From NCBI GenBank assembly GCA_900549005.1, contig URMT01000010.1, forward strand, positions 1 through 33,066: 33,066 bases of DNA, written 5' to 3'. Source of the stretch: an uncultured Eubacteriales bacterium (GTDB taxonomy: Bacteria; Bacillota; Clostridia; Christensenellales; Borkfalkiaceae). Both the position numbers and the translations under genes were made by a program. Shown here piece after piece: positions 15,612-23,357 of the stretch. Position 1 is the stretch's first letter. Each line of letters opens with the position of its first letter. The notes under the pieces were generated by a model. It saw nothing but the letters and a program-made list of their open reading frames with translations. It was not told the DNA's origin and did no database searches.

Positions 15612-17690
15612 TTAATATGTAATAGCAACGTAATATACATTGAAGCCGCCGCTTTCACTCGCAAAATAGTAAGTGCCTTCCGAATCAACCGTATATGTAA
15701 GCTCGTGCAATGAAGCACCATCTACGGCCTTATACGAATCGTTTATTGTTACAAACTCTGAATCGCATAACAGCAAATTGCGAGCTTCTTTACTACTACT
15801 GCTCATACCGTATATAGTAATAGTTGCGGCTCCGCTTGTCGTAATTTTTATACTCCGCTCATTAGCAGAACCTGCGCCGCCAAGTTTTATCCTTTGGGTA
15901 AAACTTTTGCCGTTCAGTTCCTTTTTGTTTCCGTCAACCACAACCGACCCGTCAGCAGAAGCTGTTACGCTTATACTGCCGTCTGCCGTAAGTTTAAATT
16001 CGGAAGTATATGTTGCCTGCGCAATATCGTCTGCACTTATCTCGACAACCGTCCCCGCCGAAGGAGTATCCGACCCGCCGAGCTTGGTTGCTTCCACAAT
16101 AATTTCGTAGATATATACAGTATTATTATTTCCGCCAAAATAGTAGATATCGCCACCCTCAACATTTTCAAACTTTGTTGTCAACATCTGTGAAAGGTCG
16201 GTAGCATTTTCGCTATCCATATAACCATTTTCACGGAGTGCGGCACTATCTGCCGCCGTAGCTGCCGCCTCATCGGTAAAGAGTGATATACCTCTATCTT
16301 TATCGGCACGCCATACTACGGTAATTTCTGCTGAGTCGTAATCTGTAAGGTCAATAGACAAAGCACGGCGAACGGTACCGCTGGAAAGCTCTATTGCGCC
16401 AAGATAAAATTCATTGCTATACCCTGCCGCAGTACCACTCGAATTAGCTTCTCTTATATAGCAATTGCTATTAGCGTCTTTACCCCATACAGACATAATT
16501 CCGCCGCTTGTGCCAGGTTTTCCATCTGTTCCGATGGGTAACGGCGTTCCGAAAGGCATACCCGAACCGCCGCTTGCATAGTCAGCATCGCTCCACTCAG
16601 TCAAACTGAAATTAACAGAATATGTATCAGTCACTTCCTGTCCGGCGTTGGGATTTTCGCCTATGGTGTAGGTTACATCACAATCTACCGTGACGGAATC
16701 TGTTACCGCGTCGTCTGCTTCGGAGTCGTATTTGAGCACTTCTTCGGTATAGCTTACGGTTACAGAGTTTTCGCCTTCGCTGTCGTTTACTCTCTCGCCG
16801 AAGTCAACGTCTTCCGCTTTGAGTTTTACGGTAGCGCCAGAACCGTATGTGGCCGTGAAAGTCCAGTCAGAGCCGATAGTATTTACATCCGCGCCGTAGT
16901 CATAAGTAAGCGTGCCGCCCTCGTCCTTGGCGATTGAAGCAAGGGAATCCACAACAAACACAGTTACAAACCCGCTCATTTCAAAAGTTTCGTTGCCGAG
17001 GGTATAAGTTGACAAAGCATAAATGCTGTAAACGCCCTTGGTAAGTCCGCTTAACGAAGTTGCGCCCGCTTCAACAGCAGTGAGTGCGCCGCCGTCTTTG
17101 GAATAAGACAGAGTGTAGTTGCCCTCGGGAAGAATAGTTTCGCCGACGTCGTCAACCGTATCGCCGCTCATTCTGGTGACCTTGATTTTTGTGAGGTCTA
17201 TTGTCGCGGTGGGATTTTCGGCCGTAAGGTCAATCTGCCTTGCGCCGTCATAAGTTACTTCAAGCCCGGCTATCGTACCTTCGAGGTCAGAGAGCACATT
17301 TACGTTATAATCGCCGTACATCGTAACCGTGCCGTAAGTATAGCTGAGATATACGGTATAGGTGCCCGCTTTGCTGCTGTCGAATTCGGAAGTATCGAAA
17401 TCGACTTTGCTTGTTACATCCTCGGTCGCCGTGGTTATGCTTTCACCGAGCACCAGGTAATTTGCCGTAACGGTAAGGCCTTCGTAAGAGAACTCTTCCC
17501 CTACGGCAAAGTTGACTTTTGCATCGAAACTGTCTACGGTGATAGATTGAAGCACGCGGTTATCTTCCGAAGAACCGTCGCCGCCGCCTCCTCCGCCGCC
17601 CGTCTGGTTGCACGCGGCAAGAGGAATTGCCATTGCGCACGCAACCAGCCCGCAGACAAAGAAAAGCAAAAGACTTTTAAGTTTTTTCAT
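15612..17690 (-). CDS. Secreted lipoprotein with Ig-like and duplicated carbohydrate-binding-like domains
   Basis: This 692-residue protein starts with a lipoprotein signal, MKKLKSLLLF followed by IPLAAC (lipid-carrying Cys27), then a Gly-rich linker. Residues near 40-130 (VGEEFSYEGLTVTANY, KAGTYTVYLSY) look like a bacterial Ig-like group 3 domain. The C-terminal half holds two divergent copies of a beta-sandwich-like module. One ends GGDIYYFGGNNNTVYIYEII and the other GTYYFASESGGFNVYYVAI, resembling sugar-binding modules attached to pectate lyases. No catalytic signature is visible, so a binding or tethering role for the adjacent pectate lyase is inferred. The ATG at 17690 has GGAGG 6 bp upstream. 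The leader is long (about 290 nt). Confidence 0.8.
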   Translation of the reverse strand: MKKLKSLLLFFVCGLVACAMAIPLAACNQTGGGGGGGDGSSEDNRVLQSITVDSFDAKVNFAVGEEFSYEGLTVTANYLVLGESITTATEDVTSKVDFDTSEFDSSKAGTYTVYLSYTYGTVTMYGDYNVNVLSDLEGTIAGLEVTYDGARQIDLTAENPTATIDLTKIKVTRMSGDTVDDVGETILPEGNYTLSYSKDGGALTAVEAGATSLSGLTKGVYSIYALSTYTLGNETFEMSGFVTVFVVDSLASIAKDEGGTLTYDYGADVNTIGSDWTFTATYGSGATVKLKAEDVDFGERVNDSEGENSVTVSYTEEVLKYDSEADDAVTDSVTVDCDVTYTIGENPNAGQEVTDTYSVNFSLTEWSDADYASGGSGMPFGTPLPIGTDGKPGTSGGIMSVWGKDANSNCYIREANSSGTAAGYSNEFYLGAIELSSGTVRRALSIDLTDYDSAEITVVWRADKDRGISLFTDEAAATAADSAALRENGYMDSENATDLSQMLTTKFENVEGGDIYYFGGNNNTVYIYEIIVEATKLGGSDTPSAGTVVEISADDIAQATYTSEFKLTADGSISVTASADGSVVVDGNKKELNGKSFTQRIKLGGAGSANERSIKITTSGAATITIYGMSSSSKEARNLLLCDSEFVTINDSYKAVDGASLHELTYTVDSEGTYYFASESGGFNVYYVAITY

Positions 17691-17903
17691 CCTTGTCCTC
17701 CAAGATTTTTTGATTAGGAAAACGCGCAAGATTGATTATTTTGATTTATCTTTCCCCTTATACCTCGTTGCGGAGCGGCGCCGATTTGCGGCCGCCACGC
17801 ACCTTGGCAGACAATGAAATTAAAAAGACCTTCAAACAATTATGCGCGCGGACATAATGTTAAATTTTAACGCCGCACGCTCTTTGTATGAGAAGAGTTC
17901 TTT

Positions 17904-17928
17904 CAGAAGCGCAGTGTGTGCGCTTCTG
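17904..17928 (-). other. Hairpin in the lipoprotein 5' leader
   Basis: CAGAAGCGCA and TGCGCTTCTG form a perfect 10-bp stem with a 5-nt loop in the untranslated leader between the promoter and the lipoprotein start. The rest of 17730-18280 shows no gene I can support. Confidence 0.55.
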
Positions 17929-17986
17929 CCTATTTTATTGCAGGGCTTGCCGCAATAAAAAATTCTCCGCATTTTCCTTTACATTT

Positions 17987-18017
17987 ATAATATCACAACA
18001 AGGCAGGCAATGTCAAC
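17987..18017 (-). promoter_or_regulatory. Promoter for the lipoprotein - pectate lyase pair
   Basis: On the minus strand a perfect -35 TTGACA (18012-18017) is followed 19 bp later by TATTAT (17987-17992), which is preceded by TGA (extended -10). The start near 17980 gives a leader of about 290 nt. Confidence 0.65.
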
Positions 18018-18122
18018 AGCGAATTGATTGAAACTTTCTAATTTTGAAAATTTGCTAATAAAATTTGCGTTATTTTGTTGAAAATTTTTCAGCAATTTAG
18101 TAAAAAAATTTCAAACGGAAAC

Positions 18123-18155
18123 AAAAAAAGCAACAGCCGCATATGCGAATGTTGC
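18123..18155 (-). terminator. Terminator of the SGNH hydrolase - flavoprotein unit
   Basis: On the minus strand a stem of GCAACATTCGCATATGCG with GCTGTTGC is followed by seven T residues (18123-18129). Confidence 0.82.
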
Positions 18156-18282
18156 CTTATTTCTGTCAGTCTGCACAATCCGCCCACCCATACAGGCGGG
18201 CCGCCGCGCACCTTTTTGCAAGAATTTGAATTTTATGGCGGGATACAAAACAAAGCCCTGTACGCCCGCGCAAAGTGAATGT

Positions 18283-18912
18283 TCAGCGGATAAAGTCGGT
18301 CTTTTCTTTGGGTATAATCACAGGCCTTTCAAGGTCGGTGCCCTTTGCGGAGGCGAGCAGCTTTAAGAGCCACGCCATATTGGAACCGATTGCGCGCATT
18401 ACGGAAACGCCCTCTTTATCCTGCATTACGTCGGCGGGGGTATAGCCGTGAACCATATTCCAATATGTTGAAGGCACCATTATCATATTGTTTATGCCGC
18501 AATACTTGTTGAGAACGTCGTACGAAGCGGTTGTTCCCGCGCGGCGGGCGGAAACTACGGAAGCTATCGGCTTGAACTGAAAATGCTTGCCCGCAGAATA
18601 GAAAATGCGGTCGAGCGCGGCTATCATAGCGCCGTTGGGCGAGGCATAGTGCACGGCGGCGCCTATCACATAGCCGTCGGCACTCTTCATCTTTTCGGCA
18701 ATTTCAACTATTTTGTCGTCGGTGAACACGCACGAATCTTTGCCGTTTTTGCGGCAGCCCATACAGCCTATGCACCCGCGCACAGGGCCGTTGCCCAGCC
18801 ATATGATTTCGCTGTCTATTCCCTGGTTTTTAAGTTCTTCCGCCACTATCGAAAGCGCGGTATAAGTACAGCCGCCCTTGTGCGGACTGCCGTTAAGCAT
18901 TATAACCTTCAT
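18283..18912 (-). CDS. Flavodoxin-fold reductase, iron-sulfur-flavoprotein-like
   Basis: This is a 209-residue NADPH-dependent FMN reductase-family protein. It begins MKVIMLNGSPHKGGCTYTAL, the FMN-phosphate loop of the flavodoxin-like fold. It then has four cysteines in RGCIGCMGCRKNGKDSC (Cys47, 50, 53, 61). This CX2CX2CX7C spacing resembles the compact 4Fe-4S motif of iron-sulfur flavoproteins, so electron transfer from ferredoxin or a similar donor is plausible. AAGGAG lies 6 bp before the ATG. It follows the SGNH hydrolase by 77 bp in the same unit, with the terminator 130 bp downstream. The electron acceptor cannot be told from sequence. Confidence 0.87.
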   Translation of the reverse strand: MKVIMLNGSPHKGGCTYTALSIVAEELKNQGIDSEIIWLGNGPVRGCIGCMGCRKNGKDSCVFTDDKIVEIAEKMKSADGYVIGAAVHYASPNGAMIAALDRIFYSAGKHFQFKPIASVVSARRAGTTASYDVLNKYCGINNMIMVPSTYWNMVHGYTPADVMQDKEGVSVMRAIGSNMAWLLKLLASAKGTDLERPVIIPKEKTDFIR

Positions 18913-18958
18913 AACATACTCCTTTTATATACGCTTGATTTTTTATTCAGAATTTTAA

Positions 18959-18985
18959 TTAGTTGCGCCATATGTGCGGGGCAAT
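18959..18985 (-). repeat. Dispersed 27-bp repeat, copy C
   Basis: Read on the minus strand it begins ATTGCCCCGCACATATGGC and differs from copy B (28283-28309) at only a few positions. It sits between the SGNH hydrolase stop and the flavoprotein start. Confidence 0.55.
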
Positions 18986-18989
18986 GCCG

Positions 18990-19676
18990 TTAAAGGCGGC
19001 AAATTGCGTCCTCGATGAGCGGCATATATTTGAGTTCGTAACCCGACGCGTTGGGGTGGGTGCAGTCACCCCTGCCCCAGCCGTAGCTGTCGCAGGTGAA
19101 CAGGTCGCGGTGAAGCGGAATGAAGGTATTCAAACCGCTGCAAGAGTATAAATCCACATACGGCACTCCCCATTTCCGGCAGAGCAACAGTGCCGTTTCG
19201 CCGTAAATTTTTTGCAATTTATCGTCGCGCCTGCCCATATTGTGCGGGCGGATAAACAGTATTTTTGCCTTGGGAAAATGCAAAAGGAGCGTATATATGA
19301 CCGATTGAAAACATTCGGCGAAGGTACTGCCCTCCTTTTTGAGCTCGCCGGCTTCGGGGAATTCGTAGCCCGGAAGAATTTCGCCCAGAGGGACATCGGG
19401 TTCGGTTGCGCCTTCCGATATGTTGCAGTCGTTCGTAAATCCGTCGAAAATTATGTAATCGGCCTCCGCGCCCTCTTCGATTGCCTTTGCAACCTGTTCG
19501 GGCACCCAGCTTTTGCCCGCCTTGTAGCCCACGCGCGCGCCGCCGACGGCGTACTTTTTGCACACCATTTTAAGGTCTTTTTCAAGGTATTCGCCCACGC
19601 CGAAACCGCCGTTGCCCGAGCCGTACATTATGCTGTCGCCGAACACGAGCACTTTTTTGCCGCTCAAATTTTTCAT
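18990..19676 (-). CDS. SGNH/GDSL hydrolase (probable ester hydrolase)
   Basis: This 228-residue serine esterase has block I FGDSIMYG (Ser15), block II GGARVG (Gly46), block III GFTND (Asn82) and block V DCTHPN (Asp204, His207). That is the complete catalytic set. There is no signal peptide, so it is probably cytosolic. Relatives include acyl- and carbohydrate-deacetylases, such as rhamnogalacturonan or xylan acetylesterases. Nearness to the pectate lyase makes pectin-oligosaccharide deacetylation an attractive but unproven idea. The ATG at 19676 follows GAGGGAGTAAGAT. It has a promoter at 19707-19736 and is co-transcribed with the flavoprotein. Confidence 0.88.
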   Translation of the reverse strand: MKNLSGKKVLVFGDSIMYGSGNGGFGVGEYLEKDLKMVCKKYAVGGARVGYKAGKSWVPEQVAKAIEEGAEADYIIFDGFTNDCNISEGATEPDVPLGEILPGYEFPEAGELKKEGSTFAECFQSVIYTLLLHFPKAKILFIRPHNMGRRDDKLQKIYGETALLLCRKWGVPYVDLYSCSGLNTFIPLHRDLFTCDSYGWGRGDCTHPNASGYELKYMPLIEDAICRL

Positions 19677-19706
19677 ATCTTACTCCCTCTGATTTTTTAC
19701 AGGTAA

Positions 19707-19736
19707 AGTTTACTCCCGCAGGGCGCGCTTTGTCAA
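19707..19736 (-). promoter_or_regulatory. Sigma-A promoter for the SGNH hydrolase unit
   Basis: On the minus strand TTGACA (19731-19736) and TAAACT (19707-19712) are 18 bp apart. The start would be near 19700. The -35 region shares 12 identical bases with the promoter at 19861-19889. Confidence 0.7.
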
Positions 19737-19744
19737 GAAAACGG

Positions 19745-19854
19745 CATAAAAAAGGACGGAAGTATTGGCGTTACCCGCCGAAACAGCCGTCCCTTTTCTA
19801 CTATTAAGTTGCAGCTTTTCCGCCGCACGGTATAACAGTATTGCCCGTTAGGGT
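19745..19854 (-). ncRNA. Small RNA or terminated leader of unknown family
   Basis: A strong promoter (19861-19889) leads into about 110 nt with no reading frame. The stretch ends in a hairpin with T6. Internal helices are visible, including GCGGC / GCTGC around GGAAAA, and GGCG / CGCC inside the terminator stem GGACGG / CCGTCC. It does not match SRP, tmRNA, RNase P or 6S sequences by eye. Because the SGNH gene starts 70 bp downstream, it may be a transcription-attenuating leader and not a free RNA. The 19855-20004 stretch upstream holds the promoter and nothing else I can name. Confidence 0.55.
19749..19797 (-). terminator. Terminator hairpin of the small RNA or leader
   Basis: GGACGG (minus strand) pairs with CCGTCC across about 27 nt that contain a nested GGCG/CGCC hairpin. 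TTTTTT then follows. Confidence 0.7.
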
Positions 19855-19860
19855 TCTTTT

Positions 19861-19889
19861 ATAATAACACCGTCAAACCGCTTTGTCAA
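19861..19889 (-). promoter_or_regulatory. Strong sigma-A promoter of the small RNA or leader
   Basis: On the minus strand a perfect -35 TTGACA (19884-19889) and TATTAT (19861-19866) are 17 bp apart. Confidence 0.8.
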
Positions 19890-20004
19890 GCATATTTTGT
19901 AAAAATTGTGTAAAAAGCACAAAAATTGTGCCGCATTATCATATATATTGGCTTGCCAGCGGCGCACTTTGCCAGCCAGCACTCGGGGTGCGCTTAATTT
20001 GAGA

Positions 20005-20706
20005 TTACTTTTTATATAAAAACCTGTGGCAGTTTTCGCACTCCACCACGTTGCCGGAAGAGAGGTTTTCCTTACCCGCGAGGGAAAGTTCTATGCCGCA
20101 TTTCGAGCATCTGTCGCCCTTTACTTCGCAGATTATGGGGAAGATTCTTTCGCTGCGCTTGGTCTGGTACTTGCCGAACACGACGGGGTCGATGGACTTT
20201 GACAGCTTTTTAAGCTCATCTTCGATGACTGCCATCTCCTTCTTTTTCTCGTCGCGGTAGGCGGTGTATACGGCGTGGCTCTCTTTATACTGCTTCTGCA
20301 TAGCGATGACCTTCTTTTTGAGCGCCTTATACTCTTCGTCCACAGACTTTACGCTTGAAGTGAGCGAATTTATTTCGCCCTTTAACGCCTTGATTTTATC
20401 TTGAAGGGCGAGCGCAGATTTTTTGTAGAAGGCAACGTCGGCGCCCTCTTCCACCATCTCGTCGAGGGCATCGAAATCTTTGAGCGCCTCGGCAAGTTCT
20501 TCGTAGGCGCGCGAGAGGCGGGAAGCCATTGCTTCGAGCTCGGCGGCCTTGTTGTCTATCTGTTCAAGTTTTTCGGGCGCCTTTACCATAAAATTCTTCG
20601 CCTGAACGTAATTTTTGCGCTCTTCCGACGAAGCCGCCTCCTGTTCGAGCTTTATGAGTTTTTCGTCCTCCTGCTGATATTTAAGCAGCTGTTCAATCTG
20701 TGACAT
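20005..20706 (-). CDS. Coiled-coil protein with C-terminal C4 zinc ribbon
   Basis: This 233-residue protein is almost entirely charged coiled coil up to about residue 190. It ends in a zinc ribbon with CSKCGIELS and CENCHRFLY (four cysteines in two CxxC pairs). It belongs to the zf-RING_7/CT398-like group, commonly found beside Nif3-family genes in Bacillota. Biochemical function is unknown; nucleic-acid or scaffold roles have been suggested. I prefer the ATG at 20706 because AAGGAG is 8 bp upstream, whereas the ATG at 20712 is only 2 bp from it. It follows the Nif3 gene by 143 bp with no clear promoter between them. Confidence 0.87.
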   Translation of the reverse strand: MSQIEQLLKYQQEDEKLIKLEQEAASSEERKNYVQAKNFMVKAPEKLEQIDNKAAELEAMASRLSRAYEELAEALKDFDALDEMVEEGADVAFYKKSALALQDKIKALKGEINSLTSSVKSVDEEYKALKKKVIAMQKQYKESHAVYTAYRDEKKKEMAVIEDELKKLSKSIDPVVFGKYQTKRSERIFPIICEVKGDRCSKCGIELSLAGKENLSSGNVVECENCHRFLYKK

Positions 20707-20849
20707 TGCCATAACTCCTTGAATTTATTTGTTGCCGCATACCGCGGCGGGAAAAATGCGCAAAAAAGCGCGGTAAAATTTTTAAAGTAAATTGTGATTC
20801 GGTAAACCGATAAATTATTTTTTAAGTAAGTTCGGATAAGCCCGTAATT

Positions 20850-21641
20850 TCAGATAAGTTCGCGCTGAACGAACAGTTCGGAAGGTATGCCGAGCTTACC
20901 CTTAATTTCGCCATATATGCGGCCGAATCCGTAAATTTCGCAGCCGTAGTGCGTCATATCTATCACGCCCATTCCGAGCGAGCGCAGCCTTACGAGGTGG
21001 TGATGCTTTATTTCTGCCGAAACGAACACGTCGGCGCCGTGCCTTATCGCAAATTCCACGGTGTCGTCGTCGCAGCCCGCGCCGCAGAAAGAGGCAATGC
21101 GCTTCACGGGACCGTTGCAGGGGTAATAGCGAAAGTTGGGCGAGCCGAAAACTTTTTCCGTCTGTGCGCGCAGTTCTTCAAAACGGCGCACTTTCCCCAG
21201 CCCAACCCTGCCGTAGCCGCAATTATCAGGCAGCGGGTTGAAAAATGCGAGAGCTATTCCGCACCCCAGCCCTTCGGCAAGGTAATAGTCTATGCCGCAC
21301 GGGGCGGCGTCGAAATTGAGGTGCATCGATATGACCGATATGCCGAGCAGGGCGCACTTTGCAAGCGCCGCGGTGGGCGATTCGGGCTGAATGCTTACCG
21401 ACTTTATGCCGCGGAAGATTGCGGGGTGGTGCGTGACGATGAGGTTATACCCCGCCTTTTGCGCCGCTGCGACGGCGCTACCTGTTAAATCGAGGCAGAA
21501 AATTGCCCCCGTCACTTCGTTTCCGCAGTCTAAAATTATGCCGCTGTTGTCGTAGGCGCCGTACTTTGCGCACAGTTCGTCGCTGAGGGCGACGGGCGCA
21601 ACTTCGCGCTCCAATATGCCGAAAATATCTGCGGGCTTCAC
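20850..21641 (-). CDS. Nif3-like dinuclear metal centre protein
   Basis: This 263-residue Nif3/YbgI/YqfO-family protein forms hexameric rings with a two-metal site. The first metal motif is LIVTHHPAIF. The second is HLNFDAAPCGIDYYLAEGLG, and the third VSAEIKHHHLVRLRSLGMGV with DMTHYGCE. Its size matches the short form without the PII-like insert. I chose the GTG at 21641, which overlaps the trmK stop (GTGA). Upstream in-frame sequence belongs to trmK. Function is debated, with GTP cyclohydrolase-like or NAD-related roles suggested. The trmK-Nif3 pairing is widely conserved in Bacillota. Confidence 0.92.
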   Translation of the reverse strand: MKPADIFGILEREVAPVALSDELCAKYGAYDNSGIILDCGNEVTGAIFCLDLTGSAVAAAQKAGYNLIVTHHPAIFRGIKSVSIQPESPTAALAKCALLGISVISMHLNFDAAPCGIDYYLAEGLGCGIALAFFNPLPDNCGYGRVGLGKVRRFEELRAQTEKVFGSPNFRYYPCNGPVKRIASFCGAGCDDDTVEFAIRHGADVFVSAEIKHHHLVRLRSLGMGVIDMTHYGCEIYGFGRIYGEIKGKLGIPSELFVQRELI

Positions 21642-22297
21642 CTTGCGGGCACCCCCTTCAAAAATTCTATTCTTTGCTCCACTTCCCTGCGCGAGGCGGG
21701 CGAGAGCCTGCCCGAAAGATAGGCGGCGTTCTTTTCGAGCTCGTCCGAAATCAGCCGCGCAAGCTCGGGCGTGCCAAGACTGTCGCGACCAAAGGCGAGT
21801 TCGTACTTCCCGTATGTGGGCGTGACGCCCGTGCGCCTGCCGCGCATAAGAAAGTAGTGCTTTACCTCTTCGCCGCGCGTTTCGGTGAATATGCCGTCGT
21901 AATCTATGGCGCAACCGCTTTCAATTAAAAACTTTCTCAGCCCCTGCGAATTTTTCATCGGCTGGAACACGAACGACTGCGGGATATATGCGTTTTTTAT
22001 TATCTTCAATATCTCGTCGCCGCCCATTCCCGCGATGAGAACGAGGTCGCCCTCTTCCTCCGCAATGCCTTCAAGCCCATCACAACAGACGGAAGAGCAC
22101 TGCCCGTCTGAAACGTAACGGGATAAAAGGCGTTCGGCCTTTGAAAGGCTTTTTGCGCTGACGTCGGCGATTACCGCCCTTTCGCACAGCCTTCGTTCAA
22201 GCATATATGCGGTGCAATAGCCGTGGTCGCAGCCTACGTCGATAAACCTTTTGCAGGGCACAAGCTGCGCGCACAGCTTTTTCAGCCGTTCGGTCAT
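21638..22297 (-). CDS. trmK: tRNA (adenine(22)-N1)-methyltransferase
   Basis: TrmK makes m1A22 in bacterial tRNAs using S-adenosylmethionine. The 219-residue protein shows the SAM motif FIDVGCDHGY near 18-27, then VIADVSAKSLSKAERLL. The catalytic-region motif LIAGMGGDEILKII and the QPMKNSQGLRKFL segment are also typical of the family. A coiled tail with the LSGRLSPASRREVEQR helix ends the protein. It starts 1 bp after the rpoD stop and overlaps the Nif3 gene by 4 bp. This is the standard rpoD-trmK-Nif3 order. Confidence 0.95.
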   Translation of the reverse strand: MTERLKKLCAQLVPCKRFIDVGCDHGYCTAYMLERRLCERAVIADVSAKSLSKAERLLSRYVSDGQCSSVCCDGLEGIAEEEGDLVLIAGMGGDEILKIIKNAYIPQSFVFQPMKNSQGLRKFLIESGCAIDYDGIFTETRGEEVKHYFLMRGRRTGVTPTYGKYELAFGRDSLGTPELARLISDELEKNAAYLSGRLSPASRREVEQRIEFLKGVPAR

Positions 22298-22298
22298 A

Positions 22299-23357
22299 TC
22301 AGGTATCGAGGAAGTCTTTGAGGTGCTTCGAGCGCGAAGGATGGCGCAGCTTTCTTAAAGCCTTTGCCTCTATCTGGCGTATGCGCTCACGCGTGACGTT
22401 GAATTCCTTGCCCACCTCTTCCAGAGTGCGGGGTCTGCCGTCGTCAACGCCGTAGCGAAGGCGCAGAACCTTTTCTTCCCTGGGGGTGAGGCTGTTAAGA
22501 ACGGACAAAAGCGTCTCTTTGAGCATTGTGGTAGACACGCTGTCCGAAGGGGTTACGGTGGTTTCGTCCTCGATGAAGTCGCCGAGGTGCGAATCTTCCT
22601 CCTCGCCTATTGGCGTTTCAAGCGAGACGGGGTCCTGTGCAATCTTCTGTATTTCGCGCACGCGCTCTCGCGAGATGTTCATCTCTTTGGCAATCTCTGC
22701 GGGGGAGGGCTCTCTGCCATACTTCTGCGTGAGCAGGCGGGATACGCGCGTGAGCTTGTTGATTGTTTCCACCATATGCACGGGTATGCGGATGGTGCGC
22801 GCCTGGTCTGCAATGGCGCGGGTTATGGCCTGCCTTATCCACCACGTTGCGTACGTGGAGAATTTGAAGCCCTTCTGATAGTCGAACTTTTCAACCGCCT
22901 TCATAAGGCCGAGGTTGCCCTCCTGAATGAGGTCGAGAAAGAGCATACCCCTGCCCACGTACCTCTTGGCGATGGATACAACCAGCCTTAAATTGGCCTC
23001 TGAAAGTTTTTTCTTGGCCTCTTCGTCGCCGTCCTGCATCTTGCGGGCAAGCTCTATTTCGTCGTCGGCCGAAAGAAGGGGCACCCTGCCGATATCTTTC
23101 AAATACATCTTTACGGGGTCGTCGAGGCCGATATCCGAAAGCGCCTGCTCGTAAAGTTCTTTGTCGCGCTCGGCTTCGTCTATTATCTGAATGCCTGCGT
23201 CGGCAACCGACTTATACACGTAGTCCATCTGGTTGGGAGTAGTGTCGTACTTCTCCATAATGTCGCAGAGGCTGTTCGTGGTAATCGAACCCTTGGGGCC
23301 GAATTCTTCGATAATTTTCTTTAAAATGTCGTTAAGTTTCTGGTCGGATAAGCTCAT
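22299..23357 (-). CDS. rpoD: RNA polymerase primary sigma factor (SigA)
   Basis: This is the 352-residue housekeeping sigma-70 factor. Region 1.2 [16 protein letters not shown], region 2 [20 protein letters not shown] with [14 protein letters not shown], region 3, and region 4 [15 protein letters not shown] with the helix-turn-helix [20 protein letters not shown] are all present. The large non-conserved insert of proteobacterial RpoD is absent, as expected for Bacillota. Promoters in the window carry the -35/-10 boxes this protein recognises. The ATG overlaps the dnaG stop (ATGA) and GGAG lies 7 bp upstream. Confidence 0.98.
   Translation of the reverse strand: MSLSDQKLNDILKKIIEEFGPKGSITTNSLCDIMEKYDTTPNQMDYVYKSVADAGIQIIDEAERDKELYEQALSDIGLDDPVKMYLKDIGRVPLLSADDEIELARKMQDGDEEAKKKLSEANLRLVVSIAKRYVGRGMLFLDLIQEGNLGLMKAVEKFDYQKGFKFSTYATWWIRQAITRAIADQARTIRIPVHMVETINKLTRVSRLLTQKYGREPSPAEIAKEMNISRERVREIQKIAQDPVSLETPIGEEEDSHLGDFIEDETTVTPSDSVSTTMLKETLLSVLNSLTPREEKVLRLRYGVDDGRPRTLEEVGKEFNVTRERIRQIEAKALRKLRHPSRSKHLKDFLDT

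Noticed and set aside
21642..21914. N-terminal extension of the Nif3 protein
   Set aside because: The extra 91 residues are an Arg-rich out-of-frame reading of trmK. The GTG at 21641 gives the family's normal N-terminus.
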